This document shows positions 53,382 through 63,400 of a stretch of DNA of 64,000 nucleotides, piece after piece; within the stretch, counting starts at the first letter, position 1, and the number at the start of each line of letters is the position of its first letter. The notes under the pieces were generated by a model. It did no database searches, was not told the origin of the DNA, and saw only the letters and a list, made by a program, of their open reading frames with translations. A program made the translations under genes and the position numbers. This stretch comes from Amoebophrya sp. A120 (taxonomy: Eukaryota; Sar; Dinophyceae; Syndiniales; Amoebophryaceae), in NCBI GenBank assembly GCA_905178155.1, contig CAJINV010000002.1, forward strand, positions 7,594,743 through 7,658,742, read 5' to 3'.

Positions 53382-56300
53382 TTAAGAATCGTCCGCATTG
53401 GCCTTTATTTCCTCCTGAACAGCATCCAGCTCCTGTGGCGTCGTGAGCTGTGCGGTGACATGCTCCAGGAAAAAATCAGGGAACGGCACAACATCGTCCT
53501 CCATCGACGAAGATGATCGACAGGCATTCAAGTACTCTTCCTCCTGTATGATCACAACCTCGTCCCACTTCAACCTCTTCGCGAGCAACAGCTGTGCGAG
53601 CCGCTTGCCGTTGAGAGAGTAGAGCGACGCGTCGACGTCGTGCGCCTCTGGCGTTGTCTGGGCAGGATTTCTTCCAACACCACCTTGTTCAGCTGCTCCG
53701 GACAGTCCAGGTGTGGCCCACACAGGCTGAGGCACCGAACACGGCGGCAGCTTCTCTCGTTCGCTGACACAGAACACCAGGAAATGTTGCCCGTCTTGCG
53801 GTTCTGGTGTAGTGTCCGAGGCTTCCGGTGACGCTTCTGCACGATCATTCGTCACCGACGTGCTCCTGTCAACACCTCTCCTTATCCGCTTTTGCAACTC
53901 CAGAATGTTCACGGCAACAGCGCCAACTGTGGGCAGGTAGGTGGTGTTGCACCGCAGAGTTGATGATATTTGCCGCATGATTTCACTGGTCAAGGGAGAC
54001 GGCGGTCCTTGCAATGCAGAGTAAGATGGAGATGAACCCCCGGGTTTTTGTTCTGGATGCAACAGGTCAACAATTTCCTCGCTTTCATCCTGCAACAGAG
54101 AATAATTCTCTGAATCCCCACGATTGTGGCACTTGGACTTCTCGAAATCCGCTGGTCGTGTATGGTCACTTGATTGAAAATGGTCTTCATGATGGAGCGA
54201 CGATGATGCGTCGAGTGTGGAGCCGAAGCTGCTGAAGCTGCTACCTCGACTCCGATCTTCCTCGGGATGGTGATACAGCGAAGCTCTGAACTGCTCGAAA
54301 AACGCCCTCGATACCCGGCACTGCGCGAGGAGAAACGCAAATTTTCTTCTCGTTTCTGCACCCCAACCGGATACGCGGGTCCGCAATTGTGCAGTGACGG
54401 GCGACGAAGAGGCAGGTAATTCATCTTCCGCGTCAAAAACTTCCTGCAATAGTTCTTGCCCTGCGTGTTTTTCTTTCATCTCGTCTGGTGCTGGTGGCAC
54501 TCCGTCTTTGTCTGCTGCATCTTTTAAGTCGTCGCGATCAGAAGCGTCCGCATCCCTTTCAAAATCAGGCACACATCCAAGCACGATATCCTCCAGATCG
54601 GTGCGTGAGAAAGGGTGCAAACCGAGATCGACGACAAAGTCGAAGTATCTCCGCAGTTCCTCCTCCCGCTGCTCGTTGCAGCTCAGCAAGCGCAAAAGCA
54701 CAGTTCTCGCTTTCGCTTGCAGTGCGGTCTTCATGAGGCGGAAGAACTTTACCCCTGATGTTCCGCTGTTAGTCTCAATTTGTCCCGGTGTTGACGGAGA
54801 AGTTCTTGTGTGTACGGAAGCACGACCACGTGTCGCGTGCTCCTGCCGTCGCTGTGCTAGTAGACTAGCCAAATGCCACCACCACACGAGATCGTCGTCT
54901 TGACTGCTGGAAGTTGGGCTAATGGCCGACGCTCCTGCGAGAGAAGGATCGTCGGCGCTGCCGGTAGAAGTTCCGCCTCCGACCTTTGTGTAGTCGTGAT
55001 TTGATGTTGACTTTACTTCAGGTGCTGGACCAATGCTGCGGAGCTTCACAACTTGCGCCAACAACTGCCAAAGAAGCGTGTTGACAATTTCGTCGCTTCT
55101 GACGCTGATGTTCGTGTGCTTTTCTCGTGTGTCCCAATTTTGATGTTCATCTTGCTCTGAAGACTCCGAAAGTAAGTGCTCAACCAACCGGACGCAATTT
55201 AGGGCGCGGAATTCCCGCGCGCGGTACTGCAGCTCGTACCAGAAGCGTCGCCAGAACCTCGCGGAGAAGGGAAGGTTTTTCTCTGAAATGCCGATCCTCA
55301 CCATATCCGGCGGGGCGAGCTCGAAAAGACGGGTTACCAGGTGCCGTTCGAACCTCTGCATACCCTCTGCCGTTTCCAGCAGGGAGAGAGTGGTGGAAGA
55401 TGCGCTCGCTGTAGAAGACCTCTTTGCTCTTGAAGATGAAGACATGCTATTGGTCGCTTCAGGATTAAGACGAGACGCCGCGCTGTTCGCTTCTACTGTT
55501 ACAACGTGCTGTGTGGCTACAGGTCTTCCGAAGTTCCTTGTGCAAAGCAGCAGAACCAAATCCGAGCCGCGAAACTTCGACAGATTCTTCTCACACTGGC
55601 GCCACAAGGCTTGCACTATCGTTTTGTGGGGCACATGATCTACTTCGTCGTGGTGTGGCTCTTGACTTAGCGTCTGTGCTAGATCTTGCCCCTCTTCCTC
55701 GATGTCCTCACGCCTTACGTTCATTTTCTCACCGTTCCGTGTAGAGAACTGACCGCTCGCCGTAGTCGCGGCCAAATTCTGGTACACACAGAAGCTGTGC
55801 AGGAGCATGGAGACGGTTTGCGGATCATTCAGCGTCTCGATCCGCTCCCCTGCCAGGCAGCTAGCAACCCGCTCGAAACACAAGTCCAGCAGCGCAGGTG
55901 TGCAAATCTGCCTCGCTGTCGTGCGCTTAACGGACGATGTGGTGACATTTTTCCCGACGTCTGCTGCAGAAGCGCTCGAATTACCAGCTACATGCCGTTG
56001 TTGCTGCCTTACCAAAACGCTGCAGAGCAGTGCCAAATCCTTCGCGTGAGTCTTGGTATTGCATCGTCGCAGGATGGTGGTCTCGATCAATTTTTGCGTC
56101 CAAAAGGAAAGTTGTGAAACGCACATGGTAGTTGAAGGATGATTTTCAACAGATGAATCGTGACGACGTTCTTGATCTGCTTCATCTGTCGAAAGTCGTA
56201 AAACCTGTGACACGACATGTAGCTCCATCGGCAGTAATTTTGTGACCGCGTTGAGCAGAATGGCCACGTCCGAAATGCGGAAGGTGTGGAGTTTGCTACC

Positions 56301-56867
56301 GGAAACCATGTAGAAGACAAAGTCCTCGGCCCGTGTTGGGTTCGTAGAAGTTGAGCTTGCAGCAATACTAAAGGCACTGCGGCTACTATCCTTGTTGGCA
56401 CAAGTCTCGTTGGTGGACGAAATTTGTTCATGTAGATAGTCGAGCACATGATTACTCGTAGTCGTGTCATTATTTGAAGAGTCTGCGCACCTGTCGCCCC
56501 CCATTGTGCTCGGTTCTGCCCCACCTGTTCCCTGGTCGCATGCCAGTTCTAGCAGGGATTTTCGCATGGTTCCCGTTTGCACCCGCTTCTGCAAAAACTT
56601 GGGCCGTACCTTCCCGAGCAAGTGGCAGAGACTGGCAATGTCCCCCGGCTCGAAATCTTCCTTCAACAGACTGCAGCGGTACAGGTACGCTTGCCAAATT
56701 TCGTCCGGCATCTCCTTGGCGTGGAGGATCTGCTCGCTCGTTTTCGTCTTGCGAAGCAGCGCCGCCCGGAGCTCTGGCATCTCCATCTTGTGAATCTGCC
56801 CGATGGTCGGAAGCCGCAATCTGCGGCATTTCCGCAATAGAGCCTGGTTCATCTGCGACGCTGACAT
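53382..56867 (-). CDS. RAP/OPR-like putative organellar RNA-binding protein
   Basis: One exon; the first ATG is at 56867, giving 1161 aa. The chain is built from repeated helical units with a D-x-[AV]-x-[LM]-L pattern: GDIASLCHLLGKVRP, SDVAILLNAVTKLLP, KDLALLCSVLVRQQ, PQTVSMLLHSFCVYQ and SDLVLLLCTRNFG. These resemble the helical-repeat proteins that accompany RAP domains in alveolates. Near the C-terminus, LYSLNGKRLAQLLLAKRLKW followed by DEVVIIQEEEY fits the RAP-domain pattern of a conserved Lys/Arg helix, then W-x-V-V-x-I. Such proteins handle mitochondrial rRNA or mRNA in apicomplexans. A targeting peptide is not obvious. Long Ser/Thr-rich inserts separate the repeats. Confidence 0.6.
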   Translation of the reverse strand: MSASQMNQALLRKCRRLRLPTIGQIHKMEMPELRAALLRKTKTSEQILHAKEMPDEIWQAYLYRCSLLKEDFEPGDIASLCHLLGKVRPKFLQKRVQTGTMRKSLLELACDQGTGGAEPSTMGGDRCADSSNNDTTTSNHVLDYLHEQISSTNETCANKDSSRSAFSIAASSTSTNPTRAEDFVFYMVSGSKLHTFRISDVAILLNAVTKLLPMELHVVSQVLRLSTDEADQERRHDSSVENHPSTTMCVSQLSFWTQKLIETTILRRCNTKTHAKDLALLCSVLVRQQQRHVAGNSSASAADVGKNVTTSSVKRTTARQICTPALLDLCFERVASCLAGERIETLNDPQTVSMLLHSFCVYQNLAATTASGQFSTRNGEKMNVRREDIEEEGQDLAQTLSQEPHHDEVDHVPHKTIVQALWRQCEKNLSKFRGSDLVLLLCTRNFGRPVATQHVVTVEANSAASRLNPEATNSMSSSSRAKRSSTASASSTTLSLLETAEGMQRFERHLVTRLFELAPPDMVRIGISEKNLPFSARFWRRFWYELQYRAREFRALNCVRLVEHLLSESSEQDEHQNWDTREKHTNISVRSDEIVNTLLWQLLAQVVKLRSIGPAPEVKSTSNHDYTKVGGGTSTGSADDPSLAGASAISPTSSSQDDDLVWWWHLASLLAQRRQEHATRGRASVHTRTSPSTPGQIETNSGTSGVKFFRLMKTALQAKARTVLLRLLSCNEQREEELRRYFDFVVDLGLHPFSRTDLEDIVLGCVPDFERDADASDRDDLKDAADKDGVPPAPDEMKEKHAGQELLQEVFDAEDELPASSSPVTAQLRTRVSGWGAETRRKFAFLLAQCRVSRAFFEQFRASLYHHPEEDRSRGSSFSSFGSTLDASSSLHHEDHFQSSDHTRPADFEKSKCHNRGDSENYSLLQDESEEIVDLLHPEQKPGGSSPSYSALQGPPSPLTSEIMRQISSTLRCNTTYLPTVGAVAVNILELQKRIRRGVDRSTSVTNDRAEASPEASDTTPEPQDGQHFLVFCVSEREKLPPCSVPQPVWATPGLSGAAEQGGVGRNPAQTTPEAHDVDASLYSLNGKRLAQLLLAKRLKWDEVVIIQEEEYLNACRSSSSMEDDVVPFPDFFLEHVTAQLTTPQELDAVQEEIKANADDS

Positions 56868-57099
56868 TTTGATACAAGTTTTCACATTTTTGAACTTCGA
56901 GCAAGATGAAGAGCTTCACGATACTGAAAATTTAGCAACTGCCGCTGCCACGAGGACCGACGAAACATTGTTTGTTTTGAAGGTAGTTGAACGACGAGAC
57001 AATTTTCACCAAGAACAGCAATCCCAAGCAAAATTCATGCAATACGCAGAAGGGGACCAGCAAGGCATCACCACACTGTAGGAACCATAAACAAATCTC

Positions 57100-57300
57100 G
57101 AGATGTTGATGACTAACCACTAAAATAAGTGTGATGCGCATAACCAAGTTCAAAAAGAGCAGCTTTGGCAACCTAGGTGCTGGATCCATCAACTTCAAGT
57201 AAGATTTTAGAACAGCAGCACCTGGATCTTCCGCACCTTGGAGTACCAATAATCGCACGACGTGATGATCTCTACTAGCGAGATGAAAAGCTGCCTCCAT
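57100..57300 (-). other. Possible small gene or ankyrin-like exon
   Basis: From ATG 57300 a minus-strand frame reads MEAAFHLASRDHHVVRLLVL and continues with a GAED turn, reminiscent of one ankyrin repeat. A GTTGCC donor after PAPR and a CTACAG acceptor near 57080 could give a short spliced product. Support is weak; it may be a gene fragment. Confidence 0.3.
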
Positions 57301-58061
57301 ACTGCTCCATCATTGCATCATGAACGGATATGGAAAATCAAGGGCAATTTGCATCGCTCTAAAAACGCTGATCTAGCACTGAGCAGGAAAAGATAAAACG
57401 AAAGGTGTTCACAGAAACGAAAGACGACAGAGAAGCGAAGGGTACGACAAGGAAAAAACTAGACCCGAAGGAGTTGAAAGGCTGGCCGCATTCACTGACG
57501 ATGCTGCGAGGCTACCCAAAAGCACGAAGAAAGTCGCACTGGTGGTAGTCATTGACTCTCGATTTTCTGATTCTGAAACTTGGTGTACAATTTTCTTCGT
57601 GCACGTTCATTCCTGTTGTAGTTGTACTACCAGGTCGTCACCAACAGTAAATGAAGAAAGTCGAAACTTTCGCAACATTTTTGGAATACAGGTTATTGCA
57701 CAGACAGATTTTAAAAACACATCGAACGCTAGTAATGTACGCTCCTACTTCTCTTCCTAACTTCAATATCATTGCTTCTGTAGCACCAACAACGAGACTT
57801 TAACTTTGTCAACGCCAATTTTTTTGAAACGTAAGATACAGGCTAATTTCATGATCTGCATCCCTACCACGGGGGCGAGGCAAATCTTCGTTGTGTGAAA
57901 GTGAAAGGTCATTTTTAGTTGCCAACTTGTGAAACATATAATTTTAAACGTAAAGAGAAACCAGTCGATCAAAACCTACAACATTAGTCTCTTGTCGTAG
58001 TCGATAATGCTCGCATTCACAAAAATTGCTCCTTTCTTCCTCCATCTTCCCTCTCCTTTCC
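57301..58061. other. Intergenic region, no supported gene
   Basis: AT-rich spacer; short open frames only. No repeat or RNA gene recognised. Confidence 0.5.
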
Positions 58062-59275
58062 TCACTTGACGTCCCTCGCCACGGACCCGAAGTCCGGTGC
58101 GCCGCTTTGGCTCGCCGGCTCGACGGTCGTCGTCGTGCCTCGAGCAGCACTGACGACCGAATTGGGTGGATTTGCTATCATGGACTCCGAGGGTCTCGTG
58201 ATCTTGCCGGGTCCCCGCAAACTCGGCGTCGCCCGGTCCACCAAGGAGCCAGGGGCGGGGGCCATCGTTGCCGTCGAGAACGCGTTTGCCATGGTAACCG
58301 AATGGCTCGTAATCTTCCCGGCATCGCCTGGTACCCGCACACTCGGCGTCGGTCGCTCCATCAGGGAGACCGGGGCCTGCGTCATCGTTGAAAAGGAGCT
58401 CCCGGTCGCCCCGCCGTCGGATTCCCGTACTACCGATCCTTCGGCCTGCTGCTGCGACGCCATCGCAGCCGAGCCGCGGGTCGTTTCGGCGCCGGCAAAC
58501 GGCTGCTTTTCGCCCGCGACCCCGATGGAGGTCGGCTCCGGCACGCCCGCCTGGTCCGTATCGTACAAGTCTCCGTCCACGTCACCCTCGTCCGGCTGTG
58601 TCACCTCGGACGCGATCTATGCAGAGCAAAAATAACACCGTAACTCGTTCTTTCCATATTAATTATATTCATCAAATCCTTGTTCTACTGCACTGCTGCA
58701 GCCGCGATGTTGGGGCAACAGTGACGACTGAGTCTGACGCGCAGACACATGGGGAGGCTATCACTCAATTACTACCTAGTACAGTTTTATTTTTGCATGC
58801 CCAAATTTATAGTCGACATGAGTTGCCATGCTCGACAACAAGGCGGTCAAAATGGGAAGACGAACTAAGATGTTAATGTTTTCGCACAGGATACAATCTT
58901 CTGCCTGCTCAAGACGCAAAACAGCAGCCCGGCGATACACAGTACGATCACCCCGCCAATCACCGGGCAGAACACCAGACAACAGCACATGTTCCAGAAG
59001 AGCTTTTGCTTCTTCGTTGTCTGCGTGTCCACATTCTGGGAGATCGGCTCCGCATGGTGCTCGTTTTTGTTTTTGTCTATCACGACAACTCCGCCCCCGC
59101 GCAGACCGCTGTTCGCGCTCCCGTACTGCATAGTGTAGCCGTATTGGTCCGTGATCGGGTAGCCACTAGTGGGTGAGACGTGGCGCGCAGCCTGTGCGAC
59201 GGCAGCCGCGCCGCCCAGATGCCCGTGGGTTGCCTCGTATTTTACCCATTCGATCGGAGCTGGGGTTTTGATCAT
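58062..59275 (-). CDS. Single-pass membrane protein, 310 aa, unknown
   Basis: Exons 59275-58894 and 58612-58062 join to 310 aa. It begins MIKTPAPIEWVKYEA. A Gly/Tyr-rich stretch leads to one strong hydrophobic helix preceded by Cys residues (NMCCCLVFCPVIGGVIVLCI, then AGLLFCVL). The remainder, after the intron, is an acidic then Ser/Thr/Pro/Gly-rich tail with loosely repeated blocks (SLMERPTPSVRVPG and SLVDRATPSLRGPG). No signal peptide is present, so it may be a type II or III membrane protein. The internal duplication of the tail block is the only repeat. No family is recognised. Confidence 0.65.
58618..58893. mobile_element. Introner element, family A-like (copy A8)
   Basis: TATGCAGAGCAAAAATAACA...GTTTTCGCACAGGATA. 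The flanks CGATC and CAATC match at 4/5. Only the outer 15 bp of the arms resemble family A, so it is either old or a chimera. Excision gives LSRQKIASEVTQ in frame. Confidence 0.75.
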
Positions 59276-59504
59276 TTACATTTATGGCTATAACAAAGTG
59301 CGGTCGTGTCTCCTCTTCACCCGAACGAATCGAATACCGACTACTACTTAGCTTGCCGCAGCAGGCATTTCGCTTTTGGTTATTTTCTCATAGTCACAAA
59401 ACACGAACAGGCGGCAAGCTAGCTACAACTATCCCCGCAGTCGGCACCAGCCAACGAGGACCTCCACCTCCAGGAGGACCATGGCCATGCACTTTCAACA
59501 TAAT

Positions 59505-60224
59505 TCATAAAAGATAAACATATTTTGTACTTTCTTCCTTCTTGATTTCGCCCGACTTGCCGCGCCAGACAAAGCGACAACAAGGAAAACCGCTGGTGCC
59601 TTCCACGCGCTGTCCCCACGACTTGGCTCCGTGGACCGGGCAGTTCTGGAAGTTCGTGATGCTCACGGTTGGGCACATGTGCACCCCAGACCAATGACAC
59701 CACTCCGGATTGTGCTCGCATTTCCCGTGAAAAGCGCCATCTGTATGTTGTATCATTTTTGTTTTTCGACGAGTTAATGGTCCTAGTTTGCTGCCTGCAT
59801 CAATCATCAACACCGCAAAAGAATCAAAATTTACTTACATGGCAGTGGCGCCTGCGAGATGGCGTTTTCGTTTATGTCCAAATCGCAATCGAAACACTTC
59901 CCCGTTACGCCGATGGAAATCCCATGCAAAATTGCGGCCAACTGAAGCAGGTGGTGGGAAGAGCGTGAGCTATTAATGGGGGCGGATGAAAATGCAGCTT
60001 TCCGAACCGGTGATCCGCCTCGGAGAGGATCTGGTCTCCGTAGAAGAGATACTGCGCCACACATCTTCTTGGCGGCCGATTCGCTGACAAGGTACGACAG
60101 TTGGCGGTTGAAAAGCTCCAGGGTGATCGTGTAGTTCTTGTTTTAGCGGTTTTTTGCTTTCCAGTATGCGATTCACTATTTTTCCGTCGCGATCGTAATC
60201 GTCTGGTAGTTGTCGCACCGTCAC
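59505..60224 (-). CDS. Cys-rich small protein, 5' end unresolved
   Basis: The last exon, 59740-59505, ends KEESTKYVYLL and contains KCEHNPEWCHWSGVHMCPTV and FQNCPVHGAKSWGQ. It is joined by a GTAAGT/CAG intron (59741-59838) to an exon that includes ISIGVTGKCFDCDLDINENA. Further upstream two frames compete: SYLVSESAAKKM and then YLFYGDQILSEADHRF. A short extra intron or a sequence error would reconcile them. The paired CxxC/CxxH-like spacing could bind metal, but no known family is recognised. The start codon is not determined. Confidence 0.45.
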
Positions 60225-60468
60225 CTCAGTGCTTTACAACAAGGGCCTGCAGCTGCAATACGCCGCGGGACACTAGTTACATCGGAACGCCGTAACGTCA
60301 TTTGTTGTCTAGTTCGTGAGGAAACGTCCTGATTTTCGCGATACATAGATCAGGGGGGAACTCGTAACTTTTACTTATTTCTGCTGGCTGGTTTGTTCAG
60401 ACTGAAGTTTCAACGATCACAACATTCGTCGGTGATGCTACAAGCACAATCTGCACCCAGTGTGGTTG

Positions 60469-63400
60469 CTAACGAAGCACGCTCCCAGACAAGGGAGGTC
60501 CACCCACAACTGAATTACGATTACGCCCAAAAGTCATCTTCGATCTCCAAAACGACTGAGAAATCCGACATCGATTGCAAAGCGATGGAAATAAATGGCG
60601 ATCTTCACGATAACGAAAATTAGGTTCATCAAGTTGATTTTCACGAGGCGACACGAAACGACTTTGTAACGGCCCTGTCCCTGCAAAAACACCTGCTGGA
60701 CGAAGATAGAAATAGAACGCAGAATCTTCATCTTCTACTTCTACCTAAATGTACTGACTTACTTACGTTTCTCGCTCAAGAACTTGCCGATACAGATGAC
60801 AAGAACGAGGAGCGAGATCAGGAGGAGAACCTACTGTGAAGGCCCTAAAATATCCACCTTTTCGCCCATCTTTTCAAATTTTGGCCAGTTGATTGCTCGG
60901 CGCCCTCGCCGATTATCGGGTAGCGCCTCTTCGATGGCGGCTGCGCGTCCGCCTTTGCAAACGCGTCAAGCCGGGCTGCCCTATTTCTGCCCCGAGGCCC
61001 GGGGCAGAAACGCAAGCCAAACACCCCAAAGAGAAAAGCCACCCAAACGAGCCTCCCAATCATATGAGGCCATGGGCCCTGAGCGCGCCTCTGCTTGCGC
61101 AGGTAAGGAAAGGCACCCGGCAATAGCGACAAACGCGGAAAATGCCCCCGGCCAATTTACCCTCGACAAAGCGCAGCCGAGCGAAAGGCTGCGCCTCCCC
61201 TCTTATCTGCCCCGGCCTGGCTTGGGCCTGTTTCGGAAACAACGCCCGCCGCATCTTCTGCGCAGCTTCCCAAACCCCTAGCGGTTCAGGACTTGGCGCG
61301 CGCCCAGTAAAATGAGGACAGGCGGCGTAGGCTGGGAAACCCGGAAAAGCCAACTGGAATGGGAGGTCTAGGTAGAATAGGGAGGCGCGCACAGACCACA
61401 GCTGTCCGAGAAGCCAAAGGGGTCGAGAGATCTGGGAGACCTGAGGAGCGAGCAACCCCTGACGAGGTGGCTCGTGCTTCATGGCGCAACCTTTTCAAAT
61501 GTGGACACGGCTGAAGCGGGGAAATATACCTCGGGGCGCATTTTTTCAAATCTGAAAACCAACAGGCGAAAAAGTTGCTGTGCTCTCCTGTGGTTCTTGA
61601 GATTTGAAAAGATGCCCTTTCAGCATTTTTTCAAATCTGAAGCGCGTGGCCTTTGGCCTGCAAAATTTGAAAAGATGCTGAAGGAGCATCTTTTCCATAA
61701 CGAAGCCACAAGAGACCCGAGCAGTTTACTCTTCTGTGGTTTCCAGGATTTGAAAAGATGCTGAAGGAACATCTTTTCGAATTTCAAAAGGCGCAAAACA
61801 GGAGGGTCGCCTGCTCTTCTGTGCTTTTCAAACTTTGAAAAGATGCTGAAGGAGCATCTTTTCAATTTTTGAAGCCGCAGAAGACGGGGTCGGCTTACGC
61901 GTCTGTGGTTTTCAAAATTTGCAAAGATGCTAAAGGAGCATCTTTTCAATCTTCGAAGCCGCAGAAGAGCCGATCCGTTTTCTGTCCTGAGGTTGCCAAG
62001 ATTCGAAAAGATGCTGAAGGAGCATCTTTTCAAATTTTACATGCCGCAGACGAGGAGAGCAGCTGGCTGTGCTGTGGTTTTCAGGATTTGAAAAGATGCA
62101 GAAGGACCATCTTTTCAAATTTGAGAAACCACGCAAAGGGAGGTCAGCTCAGTCTTCTGTGGCTTCCAAAATTTGAAAAGATACTACCAGCGCATCTTTT
62201 CAAATTTCGACAGCCGCGGAAAGGGTGAGCAGCCTACTCTTCTGCGTGGCTTTCAAAATTCGCAAACTTGCTGAGGGGGCATCTTCGCAATCTTCGGAGC
62301 CACAAAAGAGGCAAGCAAACAAATGTCGCCAGAGGCACGGCTTTGCTTACCATCTGGCGACCCGCCAGCTGGAGCGCAAGCCAAAGCCTTGGACTTTCGT
62401 CACCAATTCTCTGTCTAGGCGCACCAAAGAGGTTCCCAAACAGGTTCATCAAAATCCACCATACCATGCGGATTAGGTTAAGTTAATAGCCTCTTGGGAG
62501 ACCTCATCAAAGGGGTTGTCAAAAAGGTTGTCAAATTTTGAAAAGATGCTGAAGGAAACATCTTTTCAAAATTTGACAACCTCAACAAAGCAAGTGCTTG
62601 CGTTTTTGAGGTTGTCAAATTTTGAAAAGATGTCTCCTTCAGCATCTTTTCAAAATTTGGAGAGTGAGCAGCCACCTATCAATCAAAATTTGAAAAGATG
62701 CAGAAAGAGCATCTTTTCAAAATTTGGTATTTGCGCTGTTCGGGTTGTCAAATTTTGAAAAGATGTCTCCTTCAACATCTTTTCAAAATTTGGAAAGTGA
62801 GCAGCCACTTATCAAAATTTGAAAAGATGCAGAAAGAGCATCTTTTCAAAATTTGATATTTGCGTTGTTCGGGTTGTCAAATTTTGAAAAGATGCTTCCT
62901 TCAGCATCTTTTCAAAATTTGGAGAGTGAGCAGCCACCTAGCAAAATTTGAAAAGATGCAGAGAGAGCATCTTTTCACAATTTGGTACTTGGGCTGTTCG
63001 GGTTGTCAAATTTTGAAAAGATGTTTCCTTAGGCATCTTTTCAAAATTTGGAGAGTGAGCAGCCAGGTATGACAAGAACGAGGAGCGAGATCAGGAGGAG
63101 AACCTACTGTGCAAACGAGGATCCAAATGTTACACAAGACAGCAGGAATCGGATTCTGATCAGAATCAGTATCAGATCGGCTTCACATACAAGCCACGGC
63201 GTTGTCTGTGCACAGCTGCAACAGGTGATGCCCTCACCACCTGAGACATCACCTCTCTGGTGTCTGATGTCACAAATAGTCCTGTTCCTGTAAGTATGTT
63301 GTTTCTTACAAGAGTCCGCGCTGGCTTTGGTTCATTCTTGCTCCTTCAAATGATCATTCACGGCGAGCTGTCCCACCTGCAGCAGTTGTTTCGATTTGCG

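Noticed and set aside
61600-63060. CRISPR-like array
   Set aside because: The repeated unit is itself a hairpin with short linkers that are repeated in the second block, there are no cas genes, and the genome is eukaryotic.
60784-63240. Acidic plus-strand reading DDKNEERDQEENLL at both 43-bp repeats
   Set aside because: It looked like a duplicated plus-strand exon, but the minus strand gives a transmembrane exon with matching phases to three neighbouring exons, correct donors and acceptors, and a clean stop.
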